Assembly: GCA_016191875.1 (NCBI GenBank)
Contig: JACPVG010000030.1
Coordinates: 1 to 64,000, forward strand
DNA: 64,000 nt
From: Chloroflexota bacterium
Lineage (GTDB): Bacteria > Chloroflexota > Anaerolineae > Anaerolineales > UBA11579
Direction: 5' to 3'
Shown: piece after piece, positions 1 through 6,411 of the stretch
How the letters are laid out: every line of letters begins with the position of its first letter
Position numbering within the stretch: position 1 is the first letter of the stretch
Position numbers and translations under genes: made by a program
Notes under the pieces: generated by a model
What the model was told of the DNA's origin: nothing
Seen by the model: only the letters and a program-made list of their open reading frames with translations
The model's database searches: none

Positions 1-1102
1 GATCTTCCGTGTGGATTGGCGACCCCGATTCCTTCTGGATGAGGTCCCCCAGCAGTTTATATGGCTTATCCATCATCCGGTACATCATGAATGCGATTGG
101 CCGGCGAAGCAGCCCGCCACGCACTATACGGACGCGCGAGGCCAGCCGTGTCCTGCGGCCATCATCGAGCGGCTCCAGTGTGAACGTTTCAAAGTTGTCG
201 AACAGATGAGTCGAACCGGCCTTGAAATGGGCCTCAACGGTGAAATAGTCGAAGGGCCGCCAGTCGCGGATGATCTCTTCGGCGGTGGCGTCCTTGCCGT
301 GGTGGCAGTGATTGGTGGCGCCGATGGCGGTGCGCCCGCCGGGGCGGCTTACGGCGTTCCAGACATTGCCGGGCTGCCAGAGGTTGCGCCGATGCGGGTC
401 CGAAAGCCATTCCCAGACGACCGAGGGCGGCGCGGCGAATTCCGTGCTGAACTGGCCGTGGGCTTCTTCGGGGCGGACTACGACCTCGCGGGTTTTCAAC
501 ATTTCTTCGTAACGGGCGCGCAGGTTCAGGCTGTAGGTCTGGATCTCTCCCAGGTGCTCGTATGCCGCCGCCTGCTGGTGCATGCCCTCGGTCCCCAGGC
601 CGAGCGCGCCGAGGGCGGCCTCGCTGAACAGAGCATAGGCGTTCCAGCCGGTGGCTTGGGTCACATCGTTCTTGGTCAGGCGGTGAACCAGGTTCACATC
701 CGAGCCGAGCAGTTCGCTGATATTCGCTACTTTCTGCTGAATGTACTCCCCGAAATGCACCATGAACTTGAGGTCCAGTTTGGGTATCATCCGGCAGGCA
801 TTGCACTCGCAGGTGGTATGGCGCTGGATCGACTCGACCCGCGCGCGAAAGGCGGCGTAGATGGCCTCGATCATTTCCAGCAGGCTTTCGCCGCGCGTCA
901 CCCGTTCGCGCGGCGTGTAGCAGAAAATGGCGTCGCCCTCCAGTTTGGAGAGCGTAAGCAGCGGGCTGGTGTGCTGGATGAGCAGTTCCAGTAGTTCGGC
1001 CAACACGGCCTGCGAATGCTCGATCTCGGTGGCGGCGACGTAGGAGGTGTAGCCCGAAATGTCACCGATCAGCAGGTAGCCGGTGGAAGCAGAAGACGCC
1101 AT
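1..1102 (-). CDS. DUF2652 / SRPBCC two-domain protein (3' end cut off)
   Basis: The N-terminus (start ATG at 1102, preceded by GGGAG) reads GYLLIGDISGYTSYV and later SKLEGDAIFCY. This is the pattern of DUF2652 proteins, which resemble class III cyclase folds (GDISGYT; EGDA). A Cys cluster (CECNACR) follows near residue 100. The C-terminal part (FAAPPSVVWEWLSDPHRRNLWQ) looks like an SRPBCC/polyketide-cyclase-type START fold that would bind a hydrophobic ligand. The reading frame stays open to base 1, so the C-terminus lies outside the window. Nucleotide cyclase activity should not be assumed. The biological role is unknown. A -10 box lies at 1141-1146, so it is probably transcribed separately from the Fur gene upstream. 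Confidence 0.8.
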   Translation of the reverse strand, partial: MASSASTGYLLIGDISGYTSYVAATEIEHSQAVLAELLELLIQHTSPLLTLSKLEGDAIFCYTPRERVTRGESLLEMIEAIYAAFRARVESIQRHTTCECNACRMIPKLDLKFMVHFGEYIQQKVANISELLGSDVNLVHRLTKNDVTQATGWNAYALFSEAALGALGLGTEGMHQQAAAYEHLGEIQTYSLNLRARYEEMLKTREVVVRPEEAHGQFSTEFAAPPSVVWEWLSDPHRRNLWQPGNVWNAVSRPGGRTAIGATNHCHHGKDATAEEIIRDWRPFDYFTVEAHFKAGSTHLFDNFETFTLEPLDDGRRTRLASRVRIVRGGLLRRPIAFMMYRMMDKPYKLLGDLIQKESGSPIHTED

Positions 1103-1140
1103 GTGGTTCTCCCTTCGATGAGGCCAATTGAAGTGGTGGA

Positions 1141-1146
1141 ATTATA
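1141..1146 (-). promoter_or_regulatory. -10 box for the DUF2652 gene
   Basis: On the minus strand this reads TATAAT. It lies 38 nt upstream of the ATG at 1102, in the short gap after the Fur-family gene. No convincing -35 was identified. Confidence 0.5.
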
Positions 1147-1171
1147 CGCCATGGGGTGCAGGAAGGCGCGG

Positions 1172-1615
1172 CTAATGCCCGGCGGTGTGCTTCTGGCATT
1201 CCGGGCAGACGCCTTCCAGCACCAGATGGTCGCCGGTCAGCCGGTACCCGTATTCCCGCTCCACCTGGCGGAAGAACGCGCCCGCGCTGGCGGCGCTCAA
1301 TTCGTGTTCCGTGCCGCAGCGCGAACAACGCAGGTGATGGTGGGGGCTTTCCTGAACGATTTCGTAACGGGTTTCGCCGGCGTTGTCGCCGGGTGCGGTG
1401 AGCGCCAGACCCGATTTCACCAGCACATCCAGGGAACGATAGACCGTGGAGCGGTCGATGCGCGCATCCAGGGCGCGGGCGCGCGCCAGCACTTCGGCGC
1501 TGGTGGTGTGGCCGCCGGCGGCGCACAGGGCATCCAGCACCGCCAGCCGCTGGGGGGTGACGCGGTAGCCGTGGGCGTGCAGAATCTCGATGTAGTTCAG
1601 GCGATTGTGGGTCAT
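1172..1615 (-). CDS. Fur-family transcriptional regulator, possibly Zur-like
   Basis: 147-residue Fur-family protein. It has an N-terminal winged helix (YRVTPQRLAVLDAL; STVYRSLDVLVKSGL), a His-rich metal segment (ESPHHHLRCSRCG) and a second CxxC (CPEC) near the C-terminus, which is the usual structural zinc site. A longer reading frame to 1780 exists, but a TATAAT at 1662-1667 (minus) puts the transcript start near 1655. The ATG at 1615, preceded by AAGAG, is therefore preferred. The gene is divergent from a His-rich cation exporter, which suggests control of zinc or a related metal. That assignment as Zur is inference; Fur, PerR and Zur cannot be separated on motifs alone. Confidence 0.85.
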   Translation of the reverse strand: MTHNRLNYIEILHAHGYRVTPQRLAVLDALCAAGGHTTSAEVLARARALDARIDRSTVYRSLDVLVKSGLALTAPGDNAGETRYEIVQESPHHHLRCSRCGTEHELSAASAGAFFRQVEREYGYRLTGDHLVLEGVCPECQKHTAGH

Positions 1616-1642
1616 CTCTTGCTGCAACGAGTCGCAGGTGGG

Positions 1643-1669
1643 TGAATCGCAGCCACGTTTCATTATACT
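1643..1669. promoter_or_regulatory. Overlapping divergent promoters and candidate Fur-family operator
   Basis: The sequence at 1662-1667 reads TATAAT on the minus strand, and 1664-1669 reads TATACT on the plus strand, so the two divergent -10 boxes overlap. Just inside the regulator's transcript is an inverted repeat TGAATCG-N6-CGTTTCA (1643-1649 and 1656-1662; 6 of 7 pairs). Its position over the regulator's start of transcription fits an autoregulatory site. That role is inference. Confidence 0.5.
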
Positions 1670-1675
1670 GGCGTC

Positions 1676-2740
1676 ATGGCTCGACCGCGCAAGGCCCTCA
1701 CGCGCATTGATCTGGCCCCATCGGCGAGAGCAGGTATTGCGCATAGTCATACTCACGACCATCCACATGGACATGAGCATTCACATGGAGATGGCCTGTG
1801 GCCGACCATTGCCGCGGCGCTGCACTTGCCCGGCTACACTCACACGCACGACCGCCCGAGCGAGTCGGACGCGCTGTTCACCAACGCGCTCGGCATTCGC
1901 ACCCTGTACTGGGCCCTCGCCCTGCTGAGCGCCACGACCGTGGCCCAGGTTTTCGTCTATCTGGCCAGCGGCAGCGTCGCCCTTCTGGCGGATACGGTGC
2001 ACAATCTCGGCGACGCGCTCAACTCCATCCCGTTGCTGATCGCCTTCTACCTGGGGCGGCGGGCGGCGAATGCCCGTTACACATATGGCTACGGCCGCGC
2101 CGAAGACATCGCCGGGTTGTTCATCGTGGCTTCCATCGCTTTCAGCGCCGGTTACATCCTGTGGGAGGCCGCGCTCAAGTTCATTGACCCCCAGCCCATC
2201 GCCAACGGCGGCTGGGTGGCGCTGGCCGCTCTGGTCGGTTTCCTCGGCAACGAAGCCGTGGCCGTGCTGCAGATCTCGGTCGGACGGCGCATCGGGTCCG
2301 AGGCCATGATCACCGATGGCCGCCACGCCCGCATCGACGGCCTGACCTCGCTGGCGGTGCTGCCGGCTGTGCTGGGCAGCGCGTTGGGTTTCCACATCCT
2401 CGACCCCATCTTCGGGCTGATCATCGGCGTCTCGATTCTTTTCATCACCCGCGATGCCATCCGGGCCATGTGGCTGCGCATGATGGACGCTGTGGACCCG
2501 GCCCTGACCGAACAGGTGACGCGTACCCTGTCCGCCCACCCGCAGGTGGCCGCCGTGCGCGTCCTGCGCCTGCGCTGGGTGGGCCACCGGCTGTATGTGG
2601 AAGGCGAGCTGGCGTTGGCGGAAGACCTGAAGTCCAGCGACTTGACGGCCTTACTGGATGGCCTGAAACACGACCTTGCGCATGCCGTCCGAAACCTGGG
2701 CGAAGTGACGCTTGCCGCTGGCCCGCAAGTGCAGGTATAA
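1676..2740 (+). CDS. Cation diffusion facilitator (CDF) metal exporter
   Basis: 354-residue CDF-family protein that would export Zn2+ or a similar divalent cation across the cytoplasmic membrane by proton antiport. A His/Asp-rich N-terminal stretch (THDHPHGHEHSHGDG, then THTHD) precedes about six membrane helices. The conserved core includes LADTVHNLGDALN (TM2 metal-site HxxxD) and a later DGRHARIDGLTS (TM5 HxxxD). A cytoplasmic ferredoxin-like domain ends the protein. The ATG lies 6 nt after a TATACT box, so the mRNA is predicted to be leaderless. The gene is divergent from a Fur-family regulator, which probably controls it. The serS promoter overlaps its 3' end. Confidence 0.92.
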   Translation: MARPRKALTRIDLAPSARAGIAHSHTHDHPHGHEHSHGDGLWPTIAAALHLPGYTHTHDRPSESDALFTNALGIRTLYWALALLSATTVAQVFVYLASGSVALLADTVHNLGDALNSIPLLIAFYLGRRAANARYTYGYGRAEDIAGLFIVASIAFSAGYILWEAALKFIDPQPIANGGWVALAALVGFLGNEAVAVLQISVGRRIGSEAMITDGRHARIDGLTSLAVLPAVLGSALGFHILDPIFGLIIGVSILFITRDAIRAMWLRMMDAVDPALTEQVTRTLSAHPQVAAVRVLRLRWVGHRLYVEGELALAEDLKSSDLTALLDGLKHDLAHAVRNLGEVTLAAGPQVQV

Positions 2741-2741
2741 T
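2712..2741 (+). promoter_or_regulatory. Promoter of the serS T-box transcript
   Basis: TTGCCG at 2712-2717 and TATAAT at 2736-2741, separated by 18 nt, fit a sigma-70 type promoter. The -10 overlaps the stop codon of the upstream exporter gene. Transcription would begin near 2748, just before T-box stem I. Confidence 0.7.
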
Positions 2742-2754
2742 CGTCCAATCTGAA

Positions 2755-2999
2755 TAACTGCCAGGCGCGGAGCCCAGTACGCCCGAAGCCTTCCAGAGAG
2801 CTGCCGGATGGTGCAAGGCAGCAGGTGCACGGCCGAAATCCACTCCGCCAGGCGCTTCCGTAGAGGAAAGCCCAGACGCTTTTCATAAGGAAGCCGGGTG
2901 CGCCCGATAGCGCGCAGCAGAGGCCGCACCACCACGCGGCGAAAGCAGGTGGCACCACGAGCGCTCCCCTCGTCCTGCGGACACGGGGGGCGTATTCTA
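2755..2999 (+). promoter_or_regulatory. T-box riboswitch, serine (UCC) specifier
   Basis: A leader of about 270 nt before serS carries T-box hallmarks. The base of stem I pairs GCGGAG (2767-2772) with CTCCGC (2843-2848). The specifier loop has UCC followed by a purine (2839-2842), which is a serine codon. The T-box sequence AGGTGGCACCACG is at 2947-2959, followed by CTCGTCC, the usual antiterminator partner. Uncharged tRNA-Ser(GGA) would bind the specifier and T-box and favour serS expression. The recognition sequence and the serine codon agree with the gene downstream. Confidence 0.9.
2962..2999 (+). terminator. Competing hairpin of the T-box (terminator/sequestrator)
   Basis: CGCTCCCC (2962-2969) pairs with GGGGGGCG (2985-2992), and GTCC with GGAC inside it. 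This hairpin uses the 3' strand of the T-box antiterminator, so the two folds are exclusive. It is followed only by TATTCTATT, a poor U-tract, and the ribosome-binding site GGAGGTG begins at 3007. Attenuation is the simpler reading; a contribution at translation is possible. Confidence 0.6.
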
Positions 3000-3018
3000 T
3001 TAATCCGGAGGTGCATGG

Positions 3019-4290
3019 ATGATCGACATCAACCTGATTCGCGAGACGCCCGACCTGGTGCGCGCCGGCATGCGCAAGCGCGGCATGGACCCCGGCCCGG
3101 TGGACGAAGCCGTCCACCTCGACGCCGAATGGCGCGCCGCCCTCATCGAAGTCGAGGGCCTCAAGGCCGAGCGCAACAAAGGCTCCAAGGAAGTTGGCAA
3201 GACCAAAGACCCGGCCGAGCGCCAGAAGAAGATCGACGCCATGAAAGTTGTCGGCGACCAGATCGCCGCGCTGGAAGCGACCGTCCGCGAGCGCGAAGAC
3301 GCGCTCAACGCCGTGATGGCCGTCATCCCCAATATCCCGCAGGCGCGCGTGCCCGAAGGCACGCGCGACGAGGACAACGTCGAAATTCGCCGCTGGGGGC
3401 CGATGCCGGAGTTCGACTTCGAGCCCAAGCCGCACTGGGAGCTCGGCCCGGAACTCGGCATCATCGATTTCGAGCGCGGGGCCAAGATCTCCGGCTCGCG
3501 CTTCTATGTGCTCAGCGGCGCGGGTGCACGCTTGCAGCGCGCCATCATCGCCTGGTTCTTGGACCTGCACGCCCGTCAGGGCTATCTGGAGCACTACACC
3601 CCCTTCGTGGTGAAGGAAGAGACGGTCTATGGCGCGGGGCAACTGCCTAAGTTCCGCGATAATCTCTACAAAGACCACGAGGAAGACCTCTACTTGCTGC
3701 CAACCTCCGAGGTCTCGCTGACCGGCCTGCACATGGATGAAATCCTGGAGGAGAGCGTGCTGCCGCTGTACTACACCGCCTATTCGCCCTGCTTCCGCCG
3801 CGAGAAGATGAGCGCCGGGCGCGACGTGCGCGGCATCAAACGCGGCCACCAGTTCGACAAGGTCGAGATGTACAAGTACTGCACCCCGGAGACCTCCGAC
3901 GACGAATTGGAAAAGATGGTCGCCGACGCCGAAGAGACCTGCAAGGGACTCAACCTGCCGTACCGCGTGCTGTTGAAGTGCGCCGGGGACACCAGCGAGG
4001 CGGCTACTATTTCCTATGACATCGAGATCTGGGCCGCGGGCTGCCAGGAGTGGCTGGAGGTTTCTTCGATCTCCAACGTGGGCGACTTCCAGGCGCGGCG
4101 GGCGCGCATCCGTTACCGGCCGGAAGGCGGCGGGGCGCTGCGTTTTCCGCACACGCTCAACGGTTCCGGCCTCGGCATGCCGCGCGTCCTGCTCTCGGTC
4201 ATCGAGAACAACCAGCGTGCGGATGGCACGGTCGTGATCCCTGAAGTCCTGCACCCCTGGATGGGCGGGCTGACAGTCATAACGTCCTAG
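3019..4290 (+). CDS. serS: Seryl-tRNA synthetase
   Basis: 423 residues, the usual length for bacterial SerRS. The N-terminal 110 residues form the tRNA-binding helical arm (EVEGLKAERNKGSKEVGK...ALEATVREREDAL). The class II catalytic core follows: TSEVSLTG, motif 2 FRREKMSAGRDVRG...HQFDKVEMYKY, and motif 3 NGSGLGMPRVLLSVIEN. It charges tRNA-Ser with serine in the cytoplasm. The ATG at 3019 has a strong Shine-Dalgarno GGAGGTG at 3007-3013; an out-of-frame ATG at 3015 is ignored. Expression should respond to tRNA-Ser charging through the T-box leader. A 12-bp-arm palindrome overlaps the stop codon. Confidence 0.97.
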   Translation: MIDINLIRETPDLVRAGMRKRGMDPGPVDEAVHLDAEWRAALIEVEGLKAERNKGSKEVGKTKDPAERQKKIDAMKVVGDQIAALEATVREREDALNAVMAVIPNIPQARVPEGTRDEDNVEIRRWGPMPEFDFEPKPHWELGPELGIIDFERGAKISGSRFYVLSGAGARLQRAIIAWFLDLHARQGYLEHYTPFVVKEETVYGAGQLPKFRDNLYKDHEEDLYLLPTSEVSLTGLHMDEILEESVLPLYYTAYSPCFRREKMSAGRDVRGIKRGHQFDKVEMYKYCTPETSDDELEKMVADAEETCKGLNLPYRVLLKCAGDTSEAATISYDIEIWAAGCQEWLEVSSISNVGDFQARRARIRYRPEGGGALRFPHTLNGSGLGMPRVLLSVIENNQRADGTVVIPEVLHPWMGGLTVITS

Positions 4291-4313
4291 GGACAGGTTT
4301 CAAACCTGTCCCT
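4289..4313. repeat. Perfect palindrome overlapping the serS stop
   Basis: AGGGACAGGTTT (4289-4300) and AAACCTGTCCCT (4302-4313) form a perfect 12-bp inverted repeat around a single C. There is no following T-run, so it is not a classic terminator. It could block read-through or be a dispersed palindromic repeat. Confidence 0.6.
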
Positions 4314-4367
4314 GCGGCGCCCCCAATTCCCCATACTTTCCAGCCTGCGCGCCGCGTAATTCGCGGC

Positions 4368-4373
4368 TACAAT
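4368..4373 (+). promoter_or_regulatory. -10 box, predicted leaderless start at 4381
   Basis: TACAAT followed by 7 nt and then the ATG at 4381. An in-frame upstream ATG at 4372 lies within the hexamer and so is unlikely to be used. Confidence 0.5.
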
Positions 4374-4380
4374 GGCCGCT

Positions 4381-4896
4381 ATGGACTGGCAGGCATTCCT
4401 CAACGGCGCACTCAATACGATTACCTTCCTCGTCATGCTCATCAGCCTGTTCGGACTGGCCGTTCCAGTGTTCCCCGGCGGCGTCTTCATATGGCTGGCC
4501 GCGTTCCTTTATGGCCTCTTTACTGACTCACTGCTTACGCCGCTGGGCGGCTGGATGTTCTTCTTTATCACCGTGCTGATGATCATCTCGGCGCTGGCCG
4601 ATAACGTCTTCATGGCGACGAAGGGCCGTCAGGCTGGCGCATCCTGGGGCAACCTCGTCATGGCTTTCCTGGCCGGGCTGGTGGGCGGCATTTTCCTCAC
4701 CCCCATTGGCGGGCTGGCCGTGGCCGTGCTGGCGCTCTACCTGCTGGAACGCCGTCGCCTGAACGGCGACGGCGCCCAGGCCTGGGTCGTTGTCAGGGCT
4801 TTGATGCAGGGCTACCTGTGGGCCTTCATCGTCCGTTTTGGCCTTGGGATTGTCAAGATCGGCCTGTGGGCCATCTGGGCCGCCAGCGCCACCTGA
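4381..4896 (+). CDS. DUF456 family membrane protein
   Basis: 171 residues with four to five hydrophobic helices and the glycine-rich features of DUF456 (VPVFPGGVFIWLAAFLYGL; LADNVFMATKGRQAGASWGN; GGIFLTPIGGLAVAVLALYLLE). No enzymatic role is known for the family. The start at 4381 (MDWQAF) is chosen because it sits 7 nt after TACAAT, which predicts a leaderless transcript; no Shine-Dalgarno is visible. It is convergent with the HEAT-repeat gene at 4912. Confidence 0.8.
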   Translation: MDWQAFLNGALNTITFLVMLISLFGLAVPVFPGGVFIWLAAFLYGLFTDSLLTPLGGWMFFFITVLMIISALADNVFMATKGRQAGASWGNLVMAFLAGLVGGIFLTPIGGLAVAVLALYLLERRRLNGDGAQAWVVVRALMQGYLWAFIVRFGLGIVKIGLWAIWAASAT

Positions 4897-4911
4897 CCTC
4901 AGCGGCCGGAT

Positions 4912-5496
4912 TTATCCCGGCTTAAAGAAACTCATACCGACCCCCAGGCGTTCCAGGCCCTCGTTGGCCCAAAACTCCATCAGCGCGGAATCCTCATCCA
5001 GAAGTTTGAAAAGCGTGGAAATCGAAGCCTGGTCGCCGATGGCGGCCAGGGCGCGCACCGCCTCCAACCGGGCTGGCTGCGCGCCGTGTTGAATCACATC
5101 GAGCAGGGCCGGCGTGGCCGGTTTTCCGGTAGCGATCAGCGCATCGGCGGCCAGTCGTGCCAGCATCCGGTCGGGGCTGGCAAGCAGCACGGCCAGCACG
5201 GGCACCGCCTGGGGCGCGGGGCGCTCGCGCAGGGCGATGGCCGCACAGCCGCGCACGGCCTCGTCTTCGTCGTGCAGCGCCCGGATGATGAACGCTGCAC
5301 AATCGGGGTGGTCAATCGCTGCCAGGGCGCGCAACGCCCACCAGCGCATATCGGGGTCTTCGCTGGCGCATAGGACGGCCAGTGGCGGCACGGCTGGCTG
5401 GCCGAGCACCGCCAGGCCCTTCACCGCTTGTTCGGCCTGGGTTTCGTCCTTGCTTGAAAGGAGGGAGAGCAGTTCGCCGAGCGCCGGCATCCTCAC
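4912..5496 (-). CDS. HEAT-repeat protein
   Basis: 194 residues made almost wholly of helical pairs with the HEAT/PBS-lyase pattern (MRWWALRALAAIDHPDCAAF; VRGCAAIALRER; LARLAADALIATGKPATPAL; RLEAVRALAAIGD). It is probably a protein-binding solenoid. Its start GTG at 5496 overlaps the stop of the Trm112-like gene (GTGA), so translation is likely coupled; an ATG at 5490 is an alternative. No catalytic motif is seen. The partner is unknown. Confidence 0.8.
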   Translation of the reverse strand: MRMPALGELLSLLSSKDETQAEQAVKGLAVLGQPAVPPLAVLCASEDPDMRWWALRALAAIDHPDCAAFIIRALHDEDEAVRGCAAIALRERPAPQAVPVLAVLLASPDRMLARLAADALIATGKPATPALLDVIQHGAQPARLEAVRALAAIGDQASISTLFKLLDEDSALMEFWANEGLERLGVGMSFFKPG

Positions 5497-5723
5497 GCCT
5501 GGGCATGCTCCCGGGTGGGCGGGATGGGCAACTGCTCCTTGGCGGTCGCCTGCCAGCGCTCACCTACATCCAACAGCATCACGGGGATGTCTTCGGTGAT
5601 GGGGTACTTGCGCCCGCATTCCTGGCAGATCAGCCAGGACTCTTTGTAGTATTCCAGCAGCCCTTCGCTTTCCTGCACACAGTTCGGGCAGCGCAAAATG
5701 TCCAACAGTTCCTGGTTCACCAT
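5493..5723 (-). CDS. Trm112-like zinc-ribbon protein
   Basis: 76 residues with two CxxC pairs (LRCPNC and ICQECGRKYPITEDIPVML), the signature of the Trm112p-like/YcaR family. In eukaryotes Trm112 activates methyltransferases; bacterial members are poorly characterised. It heads a two-gene unit with the HEAT-repeat gene. Confidence 0.85.
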   Translation of the reverse strand: MVNQELLDILRCPNCVQESEGLLEYYKESWLICQECGRKYPITEDIPVMLLDVGERWQATAKEQLPIPPTREHAQA

Positions 5724-5773
5724 ACAGGCTTCTCCATGCGGGGGTTCACCTTCATTATATCCAGAACGCGTCC

Positions 5774-6223
5774 CTAAATGTCTTCCAGACGCACGTTGAC
5801 GTTGACCTTGCCATCGCCCAGATCGACGATCTGGATGACGAGGGCGCTGCCGCTTGCGTGGCCGTCGAACACCAGGCTGGCCGAGTTATTCGTGACCACC
5901 GTGTTGAGTTCGCGTTCTGTCAGCGCGGCCGCCAGCGCCGCCTTGCGATAATACTCCACGACGATCTCAAAGTCCGCCTCGACCTGGAAATTCAGCGTGC
6001 CATTCTCGAAGGCGATATTGCTGATCGCCCCCACGTTCGGCAGTGGGATGCCAGTTTCCTGCTCGAACTGCTCCAGGCCGCTCTGCACGGCGACGTTCAC
6101 GCCCGCCTCCAGCGTGGCCTGCACGCCTTCCGGCACTTTCAATTCCGGCGCGCTGACGCCGCAGGCCAGCGCGGCCAGGGCGAGGGGAACAACCAATGCC
6201 AATACCGTTCTTGTGGGTCTCAT
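5774..6223 (-). CDS. Hypothetical lipoprotein
   Basis: 149 residues. The signal peptide ends in a lipobox (LALAALAC, Cys21). The mature part is about 125 residues rich in beta-strand pattern (ISNIAFENGTLNFQVEADFEIVVEYYRKAALAAAL...KVNVNVRLEDI). An amphipathic segment ESGLEQFEQETGIPLPNVG precedes it. The start has a good ribosome-binding site (AGGAG, about 6 nt upstream). No family was recognised. It is a membrane-anchored extracytoplasmic protein by sequence. Confidence 0.75.
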   Translation of the reverse strand: MRPTRTVLALVVPLALAALACGVSAPELKVPEGVQATLEAGVNVAVQSGLEQFEQETGIPLPNVGAISNIAFENGTLNFQVEADFEIVVEYYRKAALAAALTERELNTVVTNNSASLVFDGHASGSALVIQIVDLGDGKVNVNVRLEDI

Positions 6224-6252
6224 CTTCTACTCCTCTGATCTGTAGATACGAG

Positions 6253-6329
6253 GTAGCCCACTGAAAGTCTTATTACAAAAGACTCCGACCACCCAGCGCG
6301 AGTCTCTTCGTAAGATACCTATGGGCTAC
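6253..6329. repeat. Nested inverted repeats upstream of the lipoprotein gene
   Basis: GTAGCCCA (6253-6260) and TGGGCTAC (6322-6329) are perfect complements 61 nt apart. Inside, AGTCTT and AAGACT form a second hairpin. The segment lies next to the 6335-6386 palindromic element. Function unknown. Confidence 0.5.
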
Positions 6330-6334
6330 TTCAA

Positions 6335-6386
6335 TAGTTGGCCGCAGGTCCTCTCCAACGGAATTCAAGGCTGTTGCGGCCAACTA
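6335..6386. repeat. Palindromic intergenic element, copy C
   Basis: 52 bp with perfect 11-bp terminal inverted repeats TAGTTGGCCGC / GCGGCCAACTA, flanked on the right by CACAGTA. The ends match elements at 25977-26026 and 39284-39332, but the interior is different. It contains no ORF. Confidence 0.75.
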
Positions 6387-6411
6387 CACAGTATATCCCA
6401 GCCTGAACAAC

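Noticed and set aside
2863-2870. GAGGAAAG resembling the RNase P RNA signature
   Set aside because: It lies inside the T-box leader and lacks the other RNase P conserved regions.
2152-4254. 700-codon minus-strand frame opposite the CDF exporter and serS
   Set aside because: It crosses two certain genes and the T-box in antisense and has no domain signature.
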